Shown here in pieces: positions 8,719 through 17,316 of a stretch of 64,000 bases of DNA. This DNA comes from Thiomonas sp. FB-Cd (GTDB lineage: Bacteria > Pseudomonadota > Gammaproteobacteria > Burkholderiales > Burkholderiaceae_C), in NCBI RefSeq assembly GCF_000733775.1, contig NZ_JPOE01000002.1, positions 992,001-1,056,000 on the forward strand. The letters run 5' to 3'. The notes under the pieces were generated by a model. That model ran no database searches, was not told where the DNA came from, and worked only from the letters and a program-made list of their open reading frames with translations. The number at the start of each line of letters is the position of its first letter. Position 1 is the first letter of the stretch. The position numbers were made by a program, and so were the translations under genes.

Positions 8719-10110
8719 ATGATCATGCAAGATGGCAGAAAGCGAAGCAAGGTTTATGCAAATGCGCCGTCAGCGCTCGACGGCATCGTGTTTGACGGCA
8801 TGACCCTCGCCGCCGGTGGCTTTGGCCTGTGCGGAATTCCCGAGCATCTGATCGATGCCCTTTTAGAGGTCGGCGCCAAGGACCTCACCATCATCGGGAA
8901 CAACGCCGGTGTCGACGGGTTCGGCATGGGATTGCTGCTCAATGCGCGCCAGGTCAGGAAGGTTGTCGCCTCCTACGTCGGCGAGAACAAGGAATTCGAG
9001 CGCCAGGTTCTCGCTGGCGAACTGGAGCTGGAACTGGTGCCGCAGGGCACGCTGGCCGAGCGCCTGCGTGCCGGCGGCGCGGGCATTCCTGGGTTTTATA
9101 CCCGCACCGCCCTGGGCACGCTGCTGGCCAAGGACAAGGAAACCAGAGCCTTTGACGGGCTGGAGTACGTGCTGGAGCCAGCCATTCGGGCCGATGTGGC
9201 CTTTGTCAAGGCGTGGAAAGGCGACACCTCCGGAAACCTGGTCTTTCGCAAGACCGCGCGCAACTTCAACCCGATGATCGCCGCCTGTGCGCGCACCACG
9301 GTGGCCGAGGTTGAGGAACTCGTGGAGCCCGGCGCACTCGACCCGGACGAGATCCACACGCCGGGCATTTATGTCGACCGCATCATTGCGGGGGACCGTT
9401 ACCAGAAGCGCATCGAATTTCCGACCATCCATGGCGCCGCAAACGGCGCGCCACCAGATCCCGTGCGCGAGCGCATGGCCCGGCGCGCCGCAGGCGAGTT
9501 GCGCGATGGCGACTATGTCAACCTGGGCATTGGCATTCCAACGCTGGTGGCCAACCACATCCCTGCCGGGATCCATGTCACCCTGCAATCCGAAAACGGG
9601 CTGCTGGGCATTGGCCCGTTTCCGACCGCCGACACCATCGATCCCGATCTGATCAATGCCGGCAAGCAGACCATCACCAGCCAGCGCGGTAGCAGCTTCT
9701 TTTCGAGCGCCGAATCGTTCGCCATGATTCGTGGCGGCCATGTGGACCTGTCCATCCTCGGGGGTCTTGAAGTTTCCGAGAACGGTGACCTTGCCAACTG
9801 GATGATTCCCGGCAAGATGGTCAAGGGTCCCGGGGGCGCCATGGATCTGGTCTGCGGTGTGCAACGCGTGATCGTCCTCATGGAACACACCGCGAAGGAT
9901 GGTTCCCCGAAAATTCTCAAGCGCTGCGCCCTGCCCTTGACGGGCCAAGGCGTGGTCGACATGATCATCACGGACCTGTGCGTCTTCGTCGTCAACCCGG
10001 GTGGCACGCTGATTCTCACCGAGTTGCATCCGGGTGTGACAGTCCCGGAGATCAAGGCCAAAACAGGGTGCGGATTCACCATTGCGGAGGACCTGGTCAT
10101 CTGCCATTGA
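8719..10110 (+). CDS. Fused 3-oxoacid CoA-transferase (A and B domains)
   Basis: This 463-residue protein joins both halves of a succinyl-CoA:3-ketoacid CoA-transferase. The A domain (about residues 1-235) has [13 protein letters not shown] and the [15 protein letters not shown] stretch. The B domain (about 250-463) has [15 protein letters not shown] and the catalytic glutamate in [10 protein letters not shown] near residue 292. It should move CoA from succinyl-CoA to the acetoacetate made by acetone carboxylase, giving acetoacetyl-CoA. Most bacteria encode the halves as two genes; the single-chain form is known mainly from mitochondria and some bacteria. ATG 8725 is an alternative start with better ribosome-site spacing (GGAAG at 8714-8718). 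Confidence 0.93.
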   Translation: MIMQDGRKRSKVYANAPSALDGIVFDGMTLAAGGFGLCGIPEHLIDALLEVGAKDLTIIGNNAGVDGFGMGLLLNARQVRKVVASYVGENKEFERQVLAGELELELVPQGTLAERLRAGGAGIPGFYTRTALGTLLAKDKETRAFDGLEYVLEPAIRADVAFVKAWKGDTSGNLVFRKTARNFNPMIAACARTTVAEVEELVEPGALDPDEIHTPGIYVDRIIAGDRYQKRIEFPTIHGAANGAPPDPVRERMARRAAGELRDGDYVNLGIGIPTLVANHIPAGIHVTLQSENGLLGIGPFPTADTIDPDLINAGKQTITSQRGSSFFSSAESFAMIRGGHVDLSILGGLEVSENGDLANWMIPGKMVKGPGGAMDLVCGVQRVIVLMEHTAKDGSPKILKRCALPLTGQGVVDMIITDLCVFVVNPGGTLILTELHPGVTVPEIKAKTGCGFTIAEDLVICH

Positions 10111-10441
10111 GGCATCACGCCCTGCCCCTTCGGCCATCGCGCGCGCATGCAAGGAAGCCCGCGCAATCGCGTCCGAGGCCAGGGGCGCAGGCATGGGCGC
10201 GTGCGCCGCACGCGCCCGGATCTCGACGCTGGCGCGAGGCGCAGCGGCCCCATGGCACGGGTTAGCACCATGTGGACGGCCACTGCAAATGGGCGTATAA
10301 GTCAGCGTTTGGAGGTGCGGAACGCGTGGCGCAATGCCGCCGATGTTTACGTTCGGCATCAGCAGGCCACGACCGATCGGACGGCATGCCCCGCAGCAGC
10401 CTTTGGCGCCCCCGGGGATCATCCGAATCAGGAGAAAACCC
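10111..10441. other. Spacer between the CoA-transferase gene and acxR
   Basis: About 330 bases hold no supported gene. A sequence at 10253-10267 resembles a sigma-54 promoter but has the wrong spacing. An AGGAG ribosome site precedes acxR. Either read-through or a separate acxR promoter is possible. Confidence 0.5.
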
Positions 10442-12463
10442 ATGGAAATTCTGGACCCCCACCAGATGTTCTCGGATCCCGGCAAGGATGCGAGCGTCAT
10501 GTATTCGTGGGAGCGTTTCCTCAGCGGCGATGGCAGTGCGACCAACGCCCTGCGCGACCTCGTCAATGCGTCCTGGCAGCGCTGCCAGGACGCCAATGTG
10601 GACCCGACGCAGCATGCCGGTCCGCACCCGGTGTCCGAGCAGGATTTCTTTCTTTTGCGCGAGCGCCAGCGGGAGTTGCTGGAAGTCAGTGCACCCATGA
10701 TGGCGAGCGCGCGCGATTTCCTGGCCGAGACCGGCACCATGATGGTGTTGGCCGACACGAACTGCACGATCCTGACCATGGAGGGCGACACCCCTGCCAA
10801 GGACTCGGCCGAGTCGATCTGCCTGGTGCCAGGCGTGACGTGGAGCGAACGGTTCTGTGGCACCAATGCGATCGGCACGGCCTTGGCCGTGGGCCAACCC
10901 GTACAAATCCATTCCGCCGAGCATTACTGCGCGGGGATCAAACGCTGGACCTGCTCGGCCACCGTCATCCGCCACCCCACCGATGGGGAGATCATTGGGG
11001 TGCTGGATATTTCAGGCCTGTCGCAGACCTTCAGCCGGCAGAGCCTTGCGCTGGTCGTGGCCACGGCGAACCGGATCGAGAGTCGCCTCACCATTGGCGA
11101 GATGGAGCGGCGCTACCGCCTGCTCAACCATTGGGCCCAGCATGGCGCGTCCGTCGGCAACCAGGGCGCCGTGCTGTTCGACAGGCGTGGCTTGCCCATC
11201 CAGATCAATGAGCACGCGCATGCGGCGATCCACGCCGCAGGCGGCACCCTCGAATGGCCCACGTCGCGCCGCATCCCGGAGCTCGCCGCCGGCACACTAC
11301 GCCGCAACCTTGCGCGAGGCACCATCCCGTCCTGGATCCAGCCGCAATGGATTGAGCCCATCATCGAACGCGGTGAGAACCTGGGCACCCTTGTCGTCAT
11401 CCCGTCCCCCGGCACGCGCTCTGGCGCGCTGCGCCCCCCGGTTCGCGCTGCGCAAACATCGGGAGACGGTGCAGGCGAAGGCCGCGAGGTCGACGCATTC
11501 GCCGGCATCATCACGTCGGACCCGGCCATGCAGGCCATCATCGCCAAAGCCCGGCAGATCGCGCGCGCCAAGGCCTCCGTGCTGCTGCTGGGCGAGACCG
11601 GCGTGGGCAAGGAAGAGTTCGCCCGCGGCATCCATGCAAGCGCGGCCGCACCGTTCGTCGTCCTGAACTGCGGCGGCCTGTCGCGCGAGCTTCTCGCCAG
11701 CGAGTTGTTCGGATATGCCGATGGCGCCTTCACGGGCGCGCGAAAAGGCGGAATGGCGGGCAAGATCGAGGCCGCGGACGGCGGCACGCTGTTTCTCGAT
11801 GAAATCGGGGAAATGCCGCTGGACATGCAACCGCACCTGCTGCGCGTGTTGGAGCAAGGCGAGGTGTGCCGCCTGGGGGAAACGACGCCGCGCAAGGTGA
11901 ATTTTCACCTGATCGCGGCAACCCATCGCGACTTGCGCCAGGAAGTGGCCGGGGGGCGGTTTCGCATGGATCTGTATTACCGCATCGCCGTCACCAGCTT
12001 GCGCATCCCTCCGCTGCGGGAGCGCAAGGGTGACATTGCAACGCTGGCGCAATACTTCCTCGACCATTTCCGCGCCAAGCAAGGCCTCAAGCCTGCCGTC
12101 CTGAGTCCGGCTGTGATCCGCCAACTCGAGTGCAACGCCTGGGAAGGCAATGTGCGCGAGTTGCGCAACGTCATCGAAAGCGCGGTGCTCGTCAGCGATG
12201 GCGGCGCCGTGACCTGTGCTGACCTGCCGGCCGAGATGGCCCATGCCGAAGCGCTGGTGGCGCCACCACCCGCGCATGCTCCTGAAAGCGACATTCCAAG
12301 CATCGCCCAAGGCGAACGCGCATTGATCCAGCGCACGGTAGCAGCCACGGGCGGAAACCTGACGCTGGCTGCACGCCAGCTAAACATTGCGAAAAGCACG
12401 CTGTATGCCAAGATGCAGCGCTATGGGCTTTCACGCGACACCATTCGCGGCGTCCGGGATTAA
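10442..12463 (+). CDS. acxR: Sigma-54 dependent activator of acetone carboxylase
   Basis: This 673-residue enhancer-binding protein has three parts. An N-terminal GAF-type sensor region (to about 330) contains the FCGTNAIGTAL motif typical of AcoR/AcxR sensors. The AAA+ domain has Walker A GETGVGKE near 384, a full GAFTGA sigma-54 contact loop near 428 and Walker [10 protein letters not shown] near 450. A Fis-type helix-turn-helix ends the protein (LAARQLNIAKSTLYAKM). It should activate the -24/-12 promoter upstream of acxA in response to acetone or a related ketone. It lies downstream of the genes it probably controls, unlike the order I recall from Xanthobacter. The start is ATG 10442 behind AGGAG. 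Confidence 0.9.
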   Translation: MEILDPHQMFSDPGKDASVMYSWERFLSGDGSATNALRDLVNASWQRCQDANVDPTQHAGPHPVSEQDFFLLRERQRELLEVSAPMMASARDFLAETGTMMVLADTNCTILTMEGDTPAKDSAESICLVPGVTWSERFCGTNAIGTALAVGQPVQIHSAEHYCAGIKRWTCSATVIRHPTDGEIIGVLDISGLSQTFSRQSLALVVATANRIESRLTIGEMERRYRLLNHWAQHGASVGNQGAVLFDRRGLPIQINEHAHAAIHAAGGTLEWPTSRRIPELAAGTLRRNLARGTIPSWIQPQWIEPIIERGENLGTLVVIPSPGTRSGALRPPVRAAQTSGDGAGEGREVDAFAGIITSDPAMQAIIAKARQIARAKASVLLLGETGVGKEEFARGIHASAAAPFVVLNCGGLSRELLASELFGYADGAFTGARKGGMAGKIEAADGGTLFLDEIGEMPLDMQPHLLRVLEQGEVCRLGETTPRKVNFHLIAATHRDLRQEVAGGRFRMDLYYRIAVTSLRIPPLRERKGDIATLAQYFLDHFRAKQGLKPAVLSPAVIRQLECNAWEGNVRELRNVIESAVLVSDGGAVTCADLPAEMAHAEALVAPPPAHAPESDIPSIAQGERALIQRTVAATGGNLTLAARQLNIAKSTLYAKMQRYGLSRDTIRGVRD

Positions 12464-12566
12464 GGCGGCGGCGCACACGAGGACCCTGGAGGCGACGACG
12501 GGCCTTGATCGGCCGTTGCTGTCGTTGAGCCGGTTCCGAGGCACATTGGCAATGCGACACGTTGCT

Positions 12567-12653
12567 GACTTTGGCCGCATCGGGCGGCCAAAGTCTTCTC
12601 CCTGCACTGCCGAACTGACCCAATCGACATCAGGCGGGGGTCGAATTGGGCAG
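12567..12653. terminator. Pair of stem-loops between convergent acxR and cupin genes
   Basis: A perfect 12-bp stem (12567-12578 with 12584-12595, GACTTTGGCCGC, 5-base loop) is followed by TTCTCCC and should end acxR transcription. A second hairpin (12619-12628 with 12640-12650, CCCAATCGAC, one bulged base) could serve the opposite strand. No gene occupies 12464-12743. Confidence 0.6.
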
Positions 12654-12743
12654 CGAAGATGGACGCTGGTCCAGTCCGAACGCGCCCCGTGGCCGAGCCG
12701 CAGTCGAAGAAACGCCAAGCGGGTGAACCCTGATTTGGAGCCA

Positions 12744-13205
12744 TCAACGCTGTGGTGTCTCCGGCGGCGCGACGGGCTCCAATCCAAAGCGCCGCATCGT
12801 TGCCAGGAGCGCAGCCCGGTCAGGCGGTCCGCCTGCATTGATGATCGCTCCGACTTGATGAAAATATTCCGATCCGATGTCCGGCGTGTTGATCACGAGC
12901 GCCCGCGCCATGGCCGCGTGCGGGTTACTGAATGCATGGACCACGCCTCGAGGCGTGGCCATGGCCTCCCCCGGCCGTAGATCGCGCATCTCGCCGCCCA
13001 CGCTGTAGCGCAGTGTCCCCTCCAGGACATACACCAGCTCTTCGCTGGCCGAATGGCTGTGCGGCGGCGGCACATTGGAGTTCGGGGGCACGCGCAGCTC
13101 GAAGCAGCCCAGCTGGCCGGCTTCGTCCGCCTCCTTCACGTACCTGATCTCCAACTGCCCGACGTGGATGACCTCCCGAGTGGCTGGCACCTTCGTCTCG
13201 TTCAT
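12744..13205 (-). CDS. Cupin-domain protein
   Basis: This 153-residue single-domain cupin has the metal-binding pattern HSHSASEELVYVLEG (two His, one Glu) and a second motif with PRGVVHAF. It may bind a metal and a small ligand or act as an enzyme; the substrate is unknown. A strong GGAAGGAGT ribosome site precedes ATG 13205. It is divergent from a MarR regulator gene and shares a 54-base spacer with a palindrome, so it is probably a direct target of that regulator. Confidence 0.88.
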   Translation of the reverse strand: MNETKVPATREVIHVGQLEIRYVKEADEAGQLGCFELRVPPNSNVPPPHSHSASEELVYVLEGTLRYSVGGEMRDLRPGEAMATPRGVVHAFSNPHAAMARALVINTPDIGSEYFHQVGAIINAGGPPDRAALLATMRRFGLEPVAPPETPQR

Positions 13206-13229
13206 GTCATACTCCTTCCGTAAAAAATC

Positions 13230-13245
13230 TGTACTCTAACGTACA
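13230..13245. promoter_or_regulatory. Palindromic operator between cupin and MarR genes
   Basis: TGTAC-TCTAAC-GTACA is a perfect inverted repeat in the short divergent spacer. On the minus strand a TTGACG (-35 like) lies just upstream, and the palindrome would overlap the -10 region. Binding by the adjacent MarR protein is inferred. Confidence 0.55.
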
Positions 13246-13259
13246 AAAACTTTACGTCA

Positions 13260-13730
13260 ATGTCAACGAGCAAGACCAACCCCTCCCGCAAACCACCCGG
13301 GCTGGCGATCACGCCCCTCATCGGCGCGTTGCTGCGCCTGCCGCATGAGGCGGTCGCGGCCCGCATGCTGGGCGCACTTCACGCCAACGGCTTTGATATC
13401 ACGCCCACGGAGCTGAGAGTGTTCTTGTATCCAGGGCCCGACGGGCGCCGTCCGATTGACTTGGCCCGGCAGTGCAACATGAGTCGTCAGGCAATGAACT
13501 ACGTGATCTCGGGTCTCGAGCATCGTGGCTACGTTAAGCGGCATGCCGGACCCAGTCCGGCGGCCACGGCGCTACGCCTCACCGACAAGGGCTGGCAGGC
13601 AGTGCGCCAGATCCGAAGCTGCGTCACAGCAATCGAGAAGGAGTGGGCAGCGCATCTGGGCGAACAGCGCTTCAATGAACTGCGCGAAACCCTGCATGAC
13701 CTGTCACAGTGGATGGGCAAGCTGGATTGA
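13260..13730 (+). CDS. MarR-family transcriptional regulator
   Basis: This 156-residue protein has the winged-helix arrangement of MarR regulators: RPIDLARQCNMSRQAMNYVISGLEHRGYVKR is the helix-turn-helix and recognition region, followed by the wing (RLTDKG) and a C-terminal dimer helix. ATG 13260 has no clear ribosome site and may be leaderless. Divergent placement to the cupin gene suggests that it represses both genes through the palindrome between them until a ligand, probably an aromatic or another small molecule, releases it. Confidence 0.88.
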   Translation: MSTSKTNPSRKPPGLAITPLIGALLRLPHEAVAARMLGALHANGFDITPTELRVFLYPGPDGRRPIDLARQCNMSRQAMNYVISGLEHRGYVKRHAGPSPAATALRLTDKGWQAVRQIRSCVTAIEKEWAAHLGEQRFNELRETLHDLSQWMGKLD

Positions 13731-13769
13731 GGGTCTTCGCGTGCCGCATTGTCACGGTCCCGTGCCCAG

Positions 13770-13960
13770 AAATGCCGATGCGGCCTTCCAGGCGGCGCAG
13801 TCGCCGGTCAAGAGTGGGGAAGCAAATGATGGCGTATGCCCTCCAGTTGGCGCGAGAGAAGGACTGCTACAAGGCTATGCGTTCGTCCAATGTCTCCCGC
13901 GAGGACGCGCACGACTACGATGAGTCACTTGGCTTCGCGCGTCATGGGTATAGGCTACCG
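13770..13960 (+). pseudogene. C-terminal fragment of a GNAT acetyltransferase
   Basis: In the frame from 13814 the translation (VGKQMMAYALQLAREKDC, then SSNVSREDAHDYDESLGF and ARHGY) matches the acetyl-CoA binding and C-terminal part of GNAT enzymes. The N-terminal two thirds are missing and no start codon or upstream domain is present. The frame runs on as unrelated arginine-rich sequence. It is a decayed gene. Confidence 0.65.
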
Positions 13961-14078
13961 CACCAGTGCCCAACGAGGCGCTTGAAGCGACGCCGGAAAG
14001 CGCTGCGGTTTCCTCACGTGCCGGCCGCAGCGCGCTTTACTCTTGTTGTTGGCCCCCAAATCTCGTGGAGGTTGCACC

Positions 14079-14624
14079 ATGATGAGCATCACTGAAAGGT
14101 TAAGCGCAGGTAGCGCGACGACTGAGGCAGCGTTGGAAATCTATGATTCACTGGCGCCGGTTGAAGTCGATTTCATGATCGGCAATTGGACGGGAGAAGG
14201 CTTCAACACCGATCACCCCATGGATGGGCTGCTTGAGGCGTATCACTGGTACGGCAAGCGATTTGAAAGTCCAGAAGACGTCCATCCGTTGGTTTTCTCG
14301 ACACTTCGGGGTGGTGTCGCCAGCGTTAACCCCGTGTTCATGGGGCCATTGCTCGGGCTGGCGGATCGCATGCTCATGCCAAAGTCGCCTGTAGCGGGCC
14401 GCCTATTCCAGGTCACCATGCCGCTATTCACGACCTCAAAGAGCCGCGCCAGGCTGCGCATGACGGCTTATCGAGGAAAGTCCAGTGCAACCATGATCTA
14501 CGACCAGCTCCCGATCAACGACGTATTCCGCCAAGTCGACGAAAACTGCGTATTTGGCATCATGGATCGAAAAGGCATGAAGAAGCCGTTCTTCTTCATC
14601 TTGCGTCGTGCGCGTGGGAGCTAA
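14079..14624 (+). CDS. DUF4334 (GXWXG-type) protein
   Basis: This 181-residue protein has the N-terminal GXWXG signature (VDFMIGNWTGEGF) and the DUF4334 continuation (LLEAYHWYGKRFESPEDVHPLVF, MTAYRGKSSATMIYDQLPI, DVFRQVDE). The family function is unknown; it occurs widely as a cytosolic protein of about 180 residues. ATG 14079, or the adjacent ATG 14082, follows GGAGG by seven bases, which decides against the upstream in-frame codon at 14043. It lies downstream of the GNAT remnant and has a short hairpin after its stop. Confidence 0.85.
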   Translation: MMSITERLSAGSATTEAALEIYDSLAPVEVDFMIGNWTGEGFNTDHPMDGLLEAYHWYGKRFESPEDVHPLVFSTLRGGVASVNPVFMGPLLGLADRMLMPKSPVAGRLFQVTMPLFTTSKSRARLRMTAYRGKSSATMIYDQLPINDVFRQVDENCVFGIMDRKGMKKPFFFILRRARGS

Positions 14625-14643
14625 CCGTTCGCTGCAGGCACGA

Positions 14644-14659
14644 CGGCCCTGACGGGCCG
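14644..14659 (+). terminator. Short GC hairpin after the DUF4334 gene
   Basis: CGGCCC-TGAC-GGGCCG forms a perfect 6-bp stem with a tetraloop, 20 bases after the stop, without a T-tract. It is a weak terminator candidate. Confidence 0.4.
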
Positions 14660-14794
14660 CAGCCTGAGCTGAATCGCTGAATCACGATATACCCGTCTAC
14701 AAAAAATTCGCATGCCATTTGCGTTTCGAAATGCTACTGTTCGCATATCCCGGTTAGGCCCCGGGGACTAAAGAGCGACACAGAGGAGAGCATC

Positions 14795-15136
14795 ATGAGC
14801 AATGAACAGGCGCAACCTGAAACAAAAGGCATTACGGTGAAGTTACTCGCAGCGGTTGACCTTGGCCCCGAGATCGAGGGCATGCAGGGGCGCCAACTTC
14901 GAATGCGCATGGTGACCTTCGAACCCGGGGGCGTTTTCGGCCCGATTCATGATCATAAGGACAGACCGGGCACTGTCTACATCTTGCAAGGAACGATCAC
15001 TGACCATCGAGATGGAAGGGCCACGGACTATGGGCCAGGAGTGGGCTGGCCCGAGGATAGGAACACGACCCACTGGCTTGAGAACAGAGGAACGACTCCG
15101 GCCGTAGAGATCTCGGTCGATATTGTGAAGCTATAG
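14795..15136 (+). CDS. Small cupin-domain protein
   Basis: This 113-residue cupin has the core IHDHKDRPGTVYILQGTI with metal-type histidines and a second motif around NTTHWLENRG. An AGAGGAGA ribosome site precedes ATG 14795. The 170-base upstream spacer is A/T-richer than its surroundings and has two TTCGCAT repeats, so it probably holds the promoter. Function is unknown. It is not obviously related in sequence to the cupin at 12744-13205. Confidence 0.85.
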   Translation: MSNEQAQPETKGITVKLLAAVDLGPEIEGMQGRQLRMRMVTFEPGGVFGPIHDHKDRPGTVYILQGTITDHRDGRATDYGPGVGWPEDRNTTHWLENRGTTPAVEISVDIVKL

Positions 15137-15285
15137 CACGCGCGGGCTCAACCACTATTGATGGGGCCTTAAAGCAGTCGAGAGCTGACTGCATCGCCAA
15201 GCCGATCCGGCCTATGACGCACTAAACGCGATCTGTCGCGTGCCGCGACGCCAGCTCAGGTGCGCGCTCTGGCCGAGCGACGGAC

Positions 15286-15975
15286 TTACTCGATCGGTTT
15301 GCCGTCCTCAAACACCCCGCCTGATGGTCCGTCGGATGGCAATTGAACACCCCAGAGCAGGCTTGCTGCGCCTTGTTGCACCGAGCGCGGCGCTCCGGCG
15401 CCACCCATGTCGGTGCGAACCCAACCAGGGCTGATGGCATTCACCAGAATCCCGCGATCCTTCATCCGATTGGCAAAGATGCGCGCCATCGCCGTGAGCG
15501 CGGCCTTGCTCGCTCCATACCCGCCTGGCGCTTCATGCGCCAGGCTCTCGATGTCCTCGAGAGACAGGTTCGGTGCGGAAAGGCGCTTCACGAGTTCTTG
15601 AGGCTGCGAAGACAGCCTGCCGAGACCGCTCGTGACCATCACGACGCGCGAGCCCGGCGCCAGCAGCGCTTCAAGGGCGCGCGTCAGGAGCAATGGCCCC
15701 AGGACGTTGACATCCCAGATGCGACGTGCCGGTCCGTCATAGATGCCGGCGTTGTTCACCAGGGCGTCCAGTCGCTGTTCGCTCGCGCGAAGCCGCTGTG
15801 CCAACGCGTTGATGGAGCCGCAATCCGCCATGTCGAGGCGCTCGCCCCGCGTGCCAGGAGGCGCCGCCATCGGGTCACGAACTCCCGCCAGCACCTGCCA
15901 GCCTTGGGACACGAGCATACGAGCCAGCTCGCGGCCGATGCCGCGGCTGGCTCCCGTGATCAGTACAGTCGGCAT
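15286..15975 (-). CDS. Short-chain dehydrogenase/reductase
   Basis: This 229-residue SDR has the NAD(P)-binding motif TGASRGIG at the N terminus, the NNAG motif near 85, and the catalytic YGASK (Tyr-x-x-x-Lys) with an upstream Ser. ISPGWVRTDMGG follows, as in classical SDRs. ATG 15975 sits behind GGAGGA, so the longer frame to 16095 is not needed. It could oxidise an alcohol to a ketone for the neighbouring carboxylase system (a 1-phenylethanol dehydrogenase in the known acetophenone pathway is an SDR). However, a 300-base gap separates it from that operon and the substrate is unknown. Confidence 0.9.
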   Translation of the reverse strand: MPTVLITGASRGIGRELARMLVSQGWQVLAGVRDPMAAPPGTRGERLDMADCGSINALAQRLRASEQRLDALVNNAGIYDGPARRIWDVNVLGPLLLTRALEALLAPGSRVVMVTSGLGRLSSQPQELVKRLSAPNLSLEDIESLAHEAPGGYGASKAALTAMARIFANRMKDRGILVNAISPGWVRTDMGGAGAPRSVQQGAASLLWGVQLPSDGPSGGVFEDGKPIE

Positions 15976-16276
15976 CTTCGCATTCCTCCTGTTGCGGCTC
16001 GCGTCCTGTTGCGCGCAAAGATGGTATTTCGCTGCCCCGTATGGACGCGCAGGGAACTCGTGGACGCGGCGCCAATCTTGCCCGCTCGGCACCATGGCCG
16101 CAAAGGAGCATACGCCCTGAGCTTCGGTTGTCGGCCATGAGCGGACTGATACGTGTCTTCACGACTGTGAGCAACGTGTTGCGCCAGCAATCCATACCTT
16201 CCGAGACGGCAATCTTGGGGCACACGCTTGCGACTAAGGCCCCTCCCCAACCAGCCCTCACGTCCCTGACCATCAA
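15976..16276. other. Spacer between the G3E GTPase and SDR genes
   Basis: I find no gene with a recognisable domain in these 301 bases. It likely holds the end of the Apc-type operon and the SDR promoter. Confidence 0.5.
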
Positions 16277-17308
16277 TCAAAGACACAGTTGCTCAAACAG
16301 ACGGTCCAGCCTGGCACCGTCCAACTCGCGTCCGATGAAGACCAAGCGCGTGCTTCGGTCATCGTCTGGCCACGCATCCAGCCATTGAAGCGGGTAGAAC
16401 TTCTCTCGAACGGCATGCACCACGAGTGGGCCTTGTGACCTAATGTGGCGCGGCCGTGATTTGACGTTCGCCACGCCTTTGATCCGCAGCAGTTGCTCGC
16501 GCATCGAGTTGGTGACGCGATTGAGAAACACGCCGAGCCCTGCCATGTCGACCGGTTGCTCCGTCCGGATCACGTGGGTCGTGGGACGGGGGCCGCGATG
16601 CGCGCCACCGCTTGGGTTTCCGCTCAATTGCGCCATCGGCTTGCCGGCCAGCAGCCAGCCACCGAGGCCGGGTAGCGAGCGTCCTGCCTCGAACACCCCA
16701 CGGAGAAAGATGGTGGCGGCATCGGCCAAGCCCAGTGTGACTTGCATTAGCTGGGCTTGGCCATTAGCGGCGCGCACCAGCGCCTCGGTGCGTGCGCGCT
16801 GCTCGGGAGTGGCAAGGTCGCCCTTGGTCAGAATCACTACGTCGGCGAGCTGCACCTGGCTCATCGCTACAGGGTCTTCCGATACCGTCCGCTCATAGTT
16901 GACCTGGTCGACACAAGTCACTACCGCGTCGGGAACGAAGCGTGTGTGCATGAGCGGATTGGCCATCAGCGTGTGAAGAATGGGTACCGGGTCGGCCAAG
17001 CCCGAGGTTTCGAGGATCACGTGGTCGAACATTGGAACTTCACCCAGTTGCCGCTTCTCGTAAAGGTCGCGCAGCGTCATTGCGAAATCGACGCGCACGG
17101 CGCAGCAGATGCACCCGCCACGGAGCTCGACGACGTTCTCGGCCAGCTGAGCCACCATCAGGTGGTCGATGCTGACATCGCCAAACTCATTGATGATGAG
17201 CGCAGTGCGCTGCAATGCCGGGTGCTCGAGGCAGTGCTGCAGCAAGGTGGTCTTGCCGCTGCCCAGATGCCCGGCGAGTATCGTTACCGGCGTCGATAGC
17301 GTAGGCAC
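16277..17308 (-). CDS. CobW/G3E-family GTPase metallochaperone
   Basis: This 343-residue P-loop GTPase has Walker A GHLGSGKTT at the N terminus, the family metal motif CxCC (GGCICCAV) near residue 66, the ETSGLADP switch region and LTKGDL in place of NKxD. A CobW C-terminal domain follows (about 235-343). G3E proteins deliver Zn, Co or Ni to client enzymes. The GTG start at 17308 follows AGGG and lies eight bases after the preceding stop, so it is translated with the Apc-type operon. It may load metal into the carboxylase; this is inferred from position only. Confidence 0.88.
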   Translation of the reverse strand: MPTLSTPVTILAGHLGSGKTTLLQHCLEHPALQRTALIINEFGDVSIDHLMVAQLAENVVELRGGCICCAVRVDFAMTLRDLYEKRQLGEVPMFDHVILETSGLADPVPILHTLMANPLMHTRFVPDAVVTCVDQVNYERTVSEDPVAMSQVQLADVVILTKGDLATPEQRARTEALVRAANGQAQLMQVTLGLADAATIFLRGVFEAGRSLPGLGGWLLAGKPMAQLSGNPSGGAHRGPRPTTHVIRTEQPVDMAGLGVFLNRVTNSMREQLLRIKGVANVKSRPRHIRSQGPLVVHAVREKFYPLQWLDAWPDDDRSTRLVFIGRELDGARLDRLFEQLCL

Positions 17309-17316
17309 GTGTAGCC

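Noticed and set aside
10253..10267. TGGCACGGGTTAGCA as sigma-54 promoter for acxR
   Set aside because: GG and GC are separated by nine bases, not ten; this spacing normally abolishes function.
8863..10878. 671-codon minus-strand frame across the CoA-transferase gene
   Set aside because: It is antisense to two clear genes and has no family signature; such long frames are expected in GC-rich DNA.
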